Shown piece by piece: positions 7,421-12,657 of a stretch of 14,503 nucleotides of DNA. This DNA comes from Clostridiaceae bacterium. GTDB lineage: Bacteria > Bacillota > Clostridia > Oscillospirales > Butyricicoccaceae. A program made the translations under genes and the position numbers. Numbering within the stretch: position 1 is the stretch's first letter; each line of letters starts with the position of its first letter. The notes under the pieces were generated by a model. That model was not told where the DNA came from and did not search any database. It saw only the letters and a program-made list of their open reading frames with translations. Location of the stretch: assembly GCA_018383195.1 (NCBI GenBank), contig JAGZOP010000051.1, positions 1-14,503 of the forward strand, in the 5' to 3' direction.

Positions 7421-7534
7421 ATGTTCTATATGAAGTACAAAGGGAAAAAACTGAACATCCATGAGGATAACGTGTATACGATTTGTCCGGAATGCGCAAA
7501 ACGGCGCATACAAGCTAGAAAGGCTGGTATTTAA
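7421..7534 (+). CDS. Small zinc-ribbon-like protein
   Basis: 37 residues, starting two bases after the previous stop. AAGGA lies about 11 bases before the ATG, a somewhat long spacing. The only motif is CPEC (22-25) followed by a basic KRRIQARK tail, so a half zinc ribbon that might pair with itself or a partner. It is the last gene before the terminator at 7538. Too short for a family call. Confidence 0.55.
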   Translation: MFYMKYKGKKLNIHEDNVYTICPECAKRRIQARKAGI

Positions 7535-7537
7535 TAA

Positions 7538-7581
7538 AAAAAAGAGGGCGGCAGATCTGCTGACCTACCACCCTCTTTTTT
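7538..7581 (+). terminator. Terminator of the replication operon
   Basis: AAAAAAGAGGG (7538-7548) pairs with CCCTCTTTTTT (7571-7581), with the palindromic GCAGATCTGC inside the loop. The A and T tracts on both sides would let it act in either direction. It closes the block that starts at 3783. Confidence 0.9.
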
Positions 7582-7632
7582 CTCTTGCTTATCACGTACT
7601 TTTATTTTAACACGGGCAGGAGGTTTTATCAA

Positions 7633-8370
7633 ATGAGCAACGAAGAACTTGCAAGGCGTGCAAAGGCGGGAGATCAGGACGCACTGGCGCTGCTGTGGGA
7701 ACAGAATCAAGGACTGCTGCACACTCTGTTTCATAACCTAGTAATCAAAACACGCGATAGAATGACCTCAGCAGGCGTTACATGGGAAGATGTAGAGCAA
7801 TGCTTTTTCCTTGCAATCGCGCTTGCTGTGGAGCACTATGACCCGGAACGGAGTGTATTGTTCGCATCGTTCCTAAAATACTCAGTGAAAACGGTGTATT
7901 TCGATTTGATTGGCTTTCGGTCAAAGCGCGCCCTGAATGAGCCTCTAACACAATCAAGCAGCCTAGACGAAGTAATGCCCGATGGAGAGAGTACGCGCGG
8001 TGATCTGATACCCACCCCGCCGGATGAGGATATTGATGAAGCGATCTATACGGAACAGCTGCGAAATGAGTTGGAGCGCTGCTTGTCCACACTGGAACCA
8101 CAGCAGGCGAAAGCAATTAGATACCGGTTCTATGACAACCTAACTTTAGCTGAGGTCGGTAAGAAATTAGGCTGCAATGCGGAGTATGTGCGCTCACTCG
8201 AAAACAAGGGTATGCGCAAGCTGAGAGCGCCCCAGAACGTCCGCAAGCTAAGACCCTATCAAGTTCTAACCGAAAGCGCATATCATGGCACAGGGCTTAC
8301 GGCGTGGAAATATGCTGGTAGCGTTCAGGAGCGAACGCTAATGAAGTTGGAACGCAAAGGGATGCTATAA
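7633..8370 (+). CDS. Sigma-70-family RNA polymerase factor
   Basis: 245 residues, ATG at 7633 with AGGAGG nine bases upstream. Residues about 3-95 resemble sigma region 2 (NEELARRAKAGDQDALALLW, then the DPERSVLFASFLKYSVKTVYFDLI segment), followed by an acidic linker. Residues about 140-195 form a region 4 helix-turn-helix (LEPQQAKAIRYRFYDNLTLAEVGKKLGCNAEYVRSLENKGMRKLR). The last ~45 residues are a basic extension. It is transcribed on its own after a strong terminator. In mobile elements such factors switch on late or transfer genes, so it may read promoters in the unusual intergenic region that follows. Targets are unknown. Confidence 0.85.
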   Translation: MSNEELARRAKAGDQDALALLWEQNQGLLHTLFHNLVIKTRDRMTSAGVTWEDVEQCFFLAIALAVEHYDPERSVLFASFLKYSVKTVYFDLIGFRSKRALNEPLTQSSSLDEVMPDGESTRGDLIPTPPDEDIDEAIYTEQLRNELERCLSTLEPQQAKAIRYRFYDNLTLAEVGKKLGCNAEYVRSLENKGMRKLRAPQNVRKLRPYQVLTESAYHGTGLTAWKYAGSVQERTLMKLERKGML

Positions 8371-8644
8371 CCTAATGTTTCGGAGTCCCTAAAAAGGGAT
8401 AAGGTTACCGGTAAGGTTTGTTGGGGAAACTTGGGGTTAGTCCCTATTCCCAACAAGGGCAAGGTTAACTGATTTTACATGGCATCGCCACAAGTTGCGG
8501 CGAAACGCGGCTTCTCTTCTGTTAGTGAATCATCAAAGGGTGTCGAACCCCCATCGGGTTGATTTGCGAAGAAATGCGAAAAAATGCGCACTAAAAAAAG
8601 CGCATCAAAAAATCATTTGTGAAACACAGAAAGGAATTTGAAAA
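8371..8644. other. Structured 274-bp intergenic region
   Basis: No convincing gene. It contains TCCCT-AAAA-AGGGA (8386-8399), the palindrome TTACCGGTAA (8405-8414), a hairpin with TGTTGGG (8419-8425) and CCCAACA (8449-8455) enclosing a GGG/CCC pairing, AACCC-CCATC-GGGTT near 8546-8560, and ATGCGC...GCGCAT near 8583-8606. The segment GTCCCT...AAGGG.(A)AAGGTTA occurs twice, in altered form, around 8385 and 8440. A 27-codon frame at 8479-8562 lacks a ribosome site. This could be a regulatory leader, a small RNA or an element-specific site. Confidence 0.5.
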
Positions 8645-9124
8645 ATGGCAGAAATGGATATGAGAATTGAAACTACTGAAAGTACACGGGCAAAGATTGC
8701 TGAAAAAATGGGACTTGACCAGCCGTCTGTTTTTGATGTGGTAAACCGTGCGCGCTATGCTACGGAAGATGCATACTTGGACGCACTGGTCACGGAGAAA
8801 ATGAGACGGGAAAACCCGGATTATCAGGCTGCGCGGCGAAAGCTGGCATCAGAATATCGGGAGCGGCAGGAACAGGAGCAGCGCACGGCACAGGCTACGG
8901 CATACAAAGAAATTCGCGCTTCTGTGCAATTAGATGACCTTGACCGGCGCGAGATCGACGCACAGTCGGTAGAGCTTGCCCGCCGCGATCTGGCAGCCGG
9001 GCGAATCCCCGCAAGTGAACTGGGCAGTGCAATCGAACGCTATGCCAACCAGCTTTCAGAAAAACGCAAGGATACCAGAGCGGGGAATCAGTTGTTTAAC
9101 GACATGCTGCGCGGAAAGAGATAA
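8645..9124 (+). CDS. Hypothetical charged, coiled-coil-like protein
   Basis: 159 residues, ATG at 8645 preceded by AAAGGAA about nine bases away. It is soluble, rich in Arg, Glu, Gln and Ala, with a long helical stretch (about 55-100, ARRKLASEYRERQEQEQRTAQ) likely to form a coiled coil, and a second helical part ending in a basic tail (MLRGKR). An early segment KIAEKMGLDQPSVFDVVNRARY hints at a small helix-turn-helix. No catalytic motif is visible. It stands alone between two A-rich, GCGC-bearing intergenic stretches. It could be a DNA-binding or phage-interfering accessory protein; I do not recognise it. Confidence 0.75.
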   Translation: MAEMDMRIETTESTRAKIAEKMGLDQPSVFDVVNRARYATEDAYLDALVTEKMRRENPDYQAARRKLASEYRERQEQEQRTAQATAYKEIRASVQLDDLDRREIDAQSVELARRDLAAGRIPASELGSAIERYANQLSEKRKDTRAGNQLFNDMLRGKR

Positions 9125-9271
9125 GAGATCGGCTCAAAATTGAGTTGATTAAACTTGTGTTTAGTCGCGAAAAGTCACATATAAAAAACGTTGTGATCTG
9201 CCGAAAACGCACAAAAACGCGCATATAAAAAAGGCTGTGCAAATCTCCAGAAATCATTAAAAATGTCCAAC

Positions 9272-9304
9272 AAAAAAAGAGGCGTGCTTATTTAGCACGT
9301 CTCT
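9272..9304 (-). terminator. Terminator of the leftward accessory operon
   Basis: AGAGGCGTGCT (9278-9288) pairs with AGCACGTCTCT (9294-9304) over 11 bp with one G-T pair. On the minus strand it is followed by seven T residues (A7 at 9272-9278 as written). The stop codon of the leftward 75-residue gene lies within it. Confidence 0.85.
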
Positions 9305-9515
9305 TCCTTGTTTCTCGTTTGGCTCGTATTCCGTCAATGCGTCCGGCATTGTAACATGCAGCGGCTGCGCACATGGTAGCCGACACACGTTTGTGTGGTA
9401 CTGTCAGATACATTCTGTATGCATAATCGAAAATTTCATCAGCATGGAAAGCCAATTCTGTTGATACCGCCATGTGTAATAAACGTTCTGCTTCCTCTGG
9501 TGTTACTCGTTGCAT
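9288..9515 (-). CDS. Small hypothetical protein
   Basis: 75 residues, ATG at 9515 with GGAGG about ten bases upstream, inside the end of the preceding gene (13-base overlap). Helical, no membrane segment; the N-terminal half is acidic (TPEEAERLL...HADEIFDYAY) and the C-terminus strongly basic (IRAKRETRKRRAK). It is the last gene of the leftward accessory operon and its stop is within the terminator. No family recognised. Confidence 0.7.
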   Translation of the reverse strand: MQRVTPEEAERLLHMAVSTELAFHADEIFDYAYRMYLTVPHKRVSATMCAAAACYNAGRIDGIRAKRETRKRRAK

Positions 9516-9652
9516 GCCTTGCCTGCCTCCAATCCTGCCTGATACGCTTGATTTACACCGTTCACATAAAGTTCAATGAACTTCTGTGCGGTATCTGTTA
9601 GTTCGCTTCCTGCTGCATTCAGGACTGTTTGCAGGTCAATCGGGTATTTCAT
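9503..9652 (-). CDS. Very small hypothetical protein (49 aa)
   Basis: A 49-residue reading frame starting MKYPIDLQTVLNAAG and ending AGLEAGKACNE. AAGGAG lies seven bases before the ATG, a strong signal for so short a gene. It is predicted to be two helices. It overlaps the next leftward gene by 13 bases, which supports translational coupling and hence that it is real. Function unknown. Confidence 0.65.
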   Translation of the reverse strand: MKYPIDLQTVLNAAGSELTDTAQKFIELYVNGVNQAYQAGLEAGKACNE

Positions 9653-9697
9653 GTCATATCTCCTTTTGTCGCTTCGTTTATCAATTCAATGGGTGTG

Positions 9698-9713
9698 ACC
9701 CACCGAAGTGGGG
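9698..9713 (-). other. UUCG-loop hairpin between accessory genes
   Basis: On the minus strand CCCAC-TTCG-GTGGG forms a short stem capped by the very stable UUCG tetraloop (9699-9712 core). It lies between the broken gene and the 49-residue gene. No T-run follows, so it may be an RNA-processing or stabilising structure. Confidence 0.35.
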
Positions 9714-9755
9714 TTGTATTCCTGACGGGATGTATCTGATGCAGCTATGTCGGGC

Positions 9756-10086
9756 TCATTGCATATTTGCCCCCTCCCCTGATGGATTTGCAGGCTTTAT
9801 GCCATGCAGTGCATTGCCGAAGGTTTCAATCAGGCAGAATTTATCAGGGTCATCCCAATGCTTGGAATCGCACAGCAGATGATACCGGGCAACATCTTGT
9901 TCGGTCAACCGATTCGGGTTGTGTCCATCCGTCCAATAATACGCCCAAAAAATCGCAACAGTACGCCAATGCTTCGGGTGACATTTGATCGATCATGGTT
10001 CGGCATTGCTGCCGAAGTGTGTTATTCCGCTTCATATTCGGTGTCTCATATTGACGCAGAATATCTTGTGCAGTAGGTTGTGTCAT
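9756..10086 (-). pseudogene. Frameshifted accessory gene
   Basis: ATG at 10086 has GGAGGAG nine bases upstream and reads MTQPTAQDILRQYETPNMKR through MSPEALAYCCDF. After a run of six T residues (A6 at 9947-9952 as written) this frame gives a low-quality tail and stops at 9850. The neighbouring frame instead continues convincingly as WAYYWTDGHNPNRLTEQDV and on to GKP-like ending ANPSGEGANMQ, with a stop at 9756-9758. Removing one T from the run joins the two parts into a protein of about 109 residues. The downstream frame has no start of its own. So the gene is broken by a one-base insertion, or the homopolymer is a sequencing error. No family recognised; it would be the first gene of the leftward accessory operon. 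Confidence 0.65.
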
Positions 10087-10146
10087 AATAAATCTCCTCC
10101 AATCAATGTACTGGTCTTTGTTAATAATGCTCTTTGCTATGACTAT

Positions 10147-10252
10147 ATTCTATTATATTTGCGCAAACATATCAATTAGCATATATAACATATTTACGCA
10201 AGTATATTTGTCGGGTTTTTATATTTACGCAAATAGTAATATGCGCTATAAT
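10147..10252. promoter_or_regulatory. Divergent promoters with three operators
   Basis: Rightward promoter: TTTACG (10224-10229), 17 bases, TATAAT (10247-10252). Leftward promoter, read on the minus strand: TTGATA (10170-10175), 17 bases, TAGAAT (10147-10152). The 11-mer TATTT(A/G)CGCAA occurs at 10156, 10191 and 10222, all in the plus orientation. The first lies inside the leftward spacer and the third overlaps the rightward -35. The likely ligand is the ribbon-helix-helix protein encoded just to the right. Confidence 0.7.
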
Positions 10253-10282
10253 TATGTCATAATGGAGGAGGTGTAACTATCC

Positions 10283-10477
10283 ATGCCAACAAGCAAGGCG
10301 CAACAGAGAGCTACCAATAAGTATATTGCGAAATCCTATGACCGGGTAAATTTAACTCTTCCCAAAGGTCGCAAGTTGGAATTACAAGTCCACGCAGGAA
10401 CTCACGGTGAGAGCTTAAACGGTTTTATCAACCGCGCCATAGACGAACAGATCAAGCGTGATAGTGATGAGAGCTAA
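10283..10477 (+). CDS. Ribbon-helix-helix (Arc/CopG-type) regulator
   Basis: 64 residues, ATG at 10283 with GGAGGAGGTG about ten bases upstream. The segment YDRVNLTLPKGRKLELQVHA gives the DNA-contacting beta-strand and first helix, and HGESLNGFINRAIDEQIKR the second helix, the Arc/CopG layout. The basic N-terminus (SKAQQRATNKYIAKS) probably contacts the DNA backbone. It is expected to bind as a dimer to the repeated 11-mers upstream, repressing its own gene and the leftward accessory operon. Proteins of this type are often antitoxins or autoregulators; the following Uma2-like fragment suggests it once preceded a nuclease gene. Confidence 0.8.
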   Translation: MPTSKAQQRATNKYIAKSYDRVNLTLPKGRKLELQVHAGTHGESLNGFINRAIDEQIKRDSDES

Positions 10478-10481
10478 TCTT

Positions 10482-10535
10482 ATGCCAAGCTACACCTATG
10501 CGGATTATCTGACATGGGAAACCCGCTCGATTTAA
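10482..10535 (+). pseudogene. Uma2-like nuclease N-terminal relic
   Basis: Four bases after the regulator stop is a 17-codon frame, MPSYTYADYLTWETRSI. The YTYADYLTW core is the characteristic N-terminus of Uma2-family (DUF820) PDDEXK proteins, normally about 180-200 residues. Here the frame ends immediately, next to the right end of the element, so the catalytic part is missing. Either the gene was cut off by recombination at the element end, or this is a chance match; the motif and its position after a small regulator favour a relic. Confidence 0.45.
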
Positions 10536-10536
10536 G

Positions 10537-10553
10537 TTCAACAAAAATTCAAC
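10537..10553 (+). other. Candidate integrase arm-type sites, right end
   Basis: TTCAAC at 10537-10542 and 10548-10553 repeats with the same 11-base step as the pair at 1849 and 1860. The 117 bases from here to attR hold no gene and are A/T-rich; they also include ACTATAGTTTGAAC beside the core, which resembles ACTATAGTTCAAC at the left end (1853-1865). Confidence 0.5.
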
Positions 10554-10670
10554 TAAGCTACAAAAAGACATTATACGAGATGGCACATTACTTGATGTTT
10601 AGCCGTAAATATTCCGAATTTCAAAATGTTATTACACAATTTGCGACAGTTATCTACACTATAGTTTGAA

Positions 10671-10755
10671 CTCATAACCCGGAGGTCGCAGGTTCAAGTC
10701 CTGTCCCTGCACCCATTAGAAAGACCGTATTTCAAACGAAATACGGTCTTTTTCT
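10671..10755 (+). repeat. attR: 85-bp direct repeat with tRNA 3' fragment
   Basis: Exact copy of 1723-1807. Positions 10671-10715 correspond to the 3' part of tRNA-fMet from the anticodon loop to CCA, without a 5' half, so no tRNA is made here. Positions 10720-10751 repeat the terminator hairpin. It marks the right end of the element. As the terminator is intact it also insulates the following operon from transcription out of the element. Confidence 0.95.
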
Positions 10756-10800
10756 TTGCTTTTTAAATATGTCATGACAGGATTTACGCAAATTGCACAT

Positions 10801-10871
10801 ACAACTGTCAAGACAACTGTTTCTTTTTGCATAGACAGCCGATTGAAATGGAAACGGCATGCTCGTATAAT
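10801..10871 (+). promoter_or_regulatory. Promoter of the methyltransferase operon
   Basis: TTGAAA (10843-10848), exactly 17 bases, TATAAT (10866-10871): a near-consensus promoter. Upstream the octamer ACAACTGT occurs twice, at 10801-10808 and 10813-10820, a 12-base step that could be a pair of activator half-sites. The first is only 45 bases from attR, so the native control region just fits between element and gene. Confidence 0.8.
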
Positions 10872-10902
10872 AAACTTAAACGACAATATACGGGGTTTTG
10901 CG

Positions 10903-10942
10903 GTCAGATTGTGCACGATGATGGGGATACAATCTGACTTTT
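10903..10942 (+). promoter_or_regulatory. Leader hairpin before methyltransferase gene
   Basis: GTCAGATTGT (10903-10912) and ACAATCTGAC (10929-10938) form a perfect 10-bp stem with a 16-base loop, followed by TTTT. It sits in the 5' leader between promoter and ribosome site. The short T-run makes it a weak terminator; it may be an attenuator or an mRNA-stabilising structure. Confidence 0.6.
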
Positions 10943-10966
10943 ATGGAATACAGGAGGACAAAACAG

Positions 10967-12412
10967 ATGGTAAGAATGAAGGTAATGGATGCGCAGGGAC
11001 TGGCGATGATGAAAGATCGGGTAGAGCGTTTGCTCAGTGAACGCGGTGTTCAGATTCATCATCCGGTGCTGTGCGCTGCACTGGCGGAAAAGGGATGCCT
11101 TGTAGAAGGGGAACAGGTGCGCTTCCCACGCGAAGTGATTGCGCAGGCTGTGACGGCGGTGCCAAAGCAGTTTACGCTGTATTCCCCGTCGGGAGAGCAT
11201 GACCTGCGGTTTCCGCATCCGGAAGGCGGGTTCTATACCCGTACCAATACCGGTGCACCCGCGTACCGCGAGGCAAATGGGGACGAGCACGTCTATCGTC
11301 TGCGGGATGTTGAAGAATGGTTTACAGTGTGCAATTCAATGGAAAATGTGAATTATATCGCATTGCCGTCCACCTCAGAGAGCGAGGTTCCGGCGGAAGC
11401 GGTCGATGTGCTGACCTTGGAAAAAGCACTGAAAATCTCCAAAAAGCATATCTGGATTCAGCCGTATGAGGCGCGCAATGTGCGCTGCCTGATTGAGGTC
11501 GCACAGGCGGCTGCCGGCGGCGCGGACAAGCTGCGCGAAAAGCCGTTTGTCAGCTTTATCTCTTGCAGTGTGCCGCTGCTGCACTTCAAGTACATGGACG
11601 CCGAGGTGCTTTACCGCTGTGCAGAAGCGGGCATTCCGGTGCAGCCCTGCTCGCTGCCGACCGCAGGCGCAAACACGCCTGTCACCGCACAGGGGACCAT
11701 GCTGGTCTGCTGCGCCGAAGTGTTGGCACAGATTGTGATGCTTGAACTGCTGTGCCCCGGCCTGCCGGTGATTGCAACCCCGCTGCCGTTTTCCATGGAC
11801 ATGAAAACAACGCAGACGCTCCAGTCCTGTCCGGAAATTACACTCGGCCGCTTGATGTGCATGCAGCTTTTTCATGAGGGATACGGCATGATGGCGCACT
11901 CTTACGGCACCGGCACGGACAGCAAGGCGCTGGATGCGCAGAACCTCATTGAGCGTACGCAGCTCATCGACATGATGGCGATGTCGGACGCCGATGTCCT
12001 CGGCGGCGCGGGACAGCTTGACACTGCACGTACCAACAGCCCTTTGCAGCTCATCCTTGACAATGAGATTTTCGGCATCGCACAGCGCATGCGCAAGGGA
12101 CTGGTTGTAGACGATGAAATGTTTGACTGGGAAGAACTCATGGGCGACCCGGAGGAACTTGCAGACGGATTTATTATCACGGACCATACCCTGCGTCACT
12201 ATGCAGATGCAACCCGTCCGGCACTGTTTGGCCGCGGCGGCGTACTTTCGCCCGAACGCACCGAAGGGGAAGACCCCGTGATGGCGCGCTATCATGAAAT
12301 TTTGGAGAACCCTGTGCGCATGGAGCGCAGCGCGGAAAATCTGGCTGCGATTGACGAAGCTGTGCGCTGTGCGGTCGAAATACTGGCAGGCAAGGCACGG
12401 GAAACGGTATAA
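10967..12412 (+). CDS. MttB-superfamily corrinoid methyltransferase
   Basis: 481 residues from ATG at 10967, with AGGAGGA eight bases before it; an earlier ATG at 10943 lies next to the leader hairpin and has no ribosome site. The sequence has the length and features of the trimethylamine methyltransferase (COG5598) superfamily, including FYTRTNTGAPAY, the TSESEVPAEAVD segment, the PLLHF.. and GANTPVT stretches, the YGTGTDSKALDAQ motif and the GGAGQLDTARTNSPLQLILDNEI motif. There is no in-frame amber codon, so it belongs to the non-pyrrolysine branch, whose characterised members demethylate quaternary amines such as glycine betaine, proline betaine or carnitine and pass the methyl group to a corrinoid protein. 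No corrinoid protein or activase is in the window. It is first in an operon with a transporter, suggesting uptake and demethylation of the same compound. Confidence 0.85.
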   Translation: MVRMKVMDAQGLAMMKDRVERLLSERGVQIHHPVLCAALAEKGCLVEGEQVRFPREVIAQAVTAVPKQFTLYSPSGEHDLRFPHPEGGFYTRTNTGAPAYREANGDEHVYRLRDVEEWFTVCNSMENVNYIALPSTSESEVPAEAVDVLTLEKALKISKKHIWIQPYEARNVRCLIEVAQAAAGGADKLREKPFVSFISCSVPLLHFKYMDAEVLYRCAEAGIPVQPCSLPTAGANTPVTAQGTMLVCCAEVLAQIVMLELLCPGLPVIATPLPFSMDMKTTQTLQSCPEITLGRLMCMQLFHEGYGMMAHSYGTGTDSKALDAQNLIERTQLIDMMAMSDADVLGGAGQLDTARTNSPLQLILDNEIFGIAQRMRKGLVVDDEMFDWEELMGDPEELADGFIITDHTLRHYADATRPALFGRGGVLSPERTEGEDPVMARYHEILENPVRMERSAENLAAIDEAVRCAVEILAGKARETV

Positions 12413-12442
12413 TCTGTCACGGGCAGAAAGGAAATTTGGATT

Positions 12443-12655
12443 ATGAAAATTACAAAAACAGAAAAACATTGGCTGTTTGCTGTGGTTTTGTTTTTTGCGC
12501 TGTATAATTTGCCGTTTGTACCCGGCTACGGGGATGCGCGGGGGGCGCTCATTCATGCAGCGCTGACGCTCATCCCGTTGTGGATTTGTATTTATGTCGG
12601 ACTGCGCCGGGTGTTCCGGATTTACCGCATCCGTGATAACCGAAAGGAAGGCTGA
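12443..12655 (+). CDS. DUF3311-like small membrane protein
   Basis: 70 residues, ATG at 12443 with AAAGGAAA nine bases upstream. Two hydrophobic segments are evident, about residues 9-26 (WLFAVVLFFALYNLPFV) and 38-55 (LIHAALTLIPLWICIYVGL), with a basic C-terminus (RRVFRIYRIRDNRKEG), likely cytoplasmic. Size, the NLPFVPGYGD-type loop and the position two bases before a sodium:solute symporter gene match the small DUF3311 partner found with SSS transporters, as in the Bacillus yhjC-yhjB pair. It probably assists assembly or activity of the transporter. Confidence 0.75.
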   Translation: MKITKTEKHWLFAVVLFFALYNLPFVPGYGDARGALIHAALTLIPLWICIYVGLRRVFRIYRIRDNRKEG

Positions 12656-12657
12656 AT

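Noticed and set aside
8479..8562. A 27-codon frame (MASPQVAAKRGF...) in the intergenic region after the sigma gene.
   Set aside because: No ribosome site at usable spacing, a stop codon just upstream, and it crosses a hairpin; not enough support for a gene.
9940..9955. Programmed ribosomal frameshifting at T TTT TTG in the broken accessory gene.
   Set aside because: The heptamer fits -1 slippage, but the good downstream frame is +1, and -1 leads to an early stop; a mutation or read error explains it better.
10191..10232. A CRISPR-like array from the repeated TATTTACGCAA words.
   Set aside because: Only three 11-base units, A/T-rich, with irregular spacing and positioned on promoters; they are operators.
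10650..10658. TTATCTACA, one base from a DnaA box, near attR.
   Set aside because: A single near match in A/T-rich DNA, with no cluster and no link to the replication gene.
10671..10715. A second tRNA gene at the right end.
   Set aside because: Only the 3' part from the anticodon loop is present; the sequence before it does not form acceptor or D arms, so it is an att remnant.
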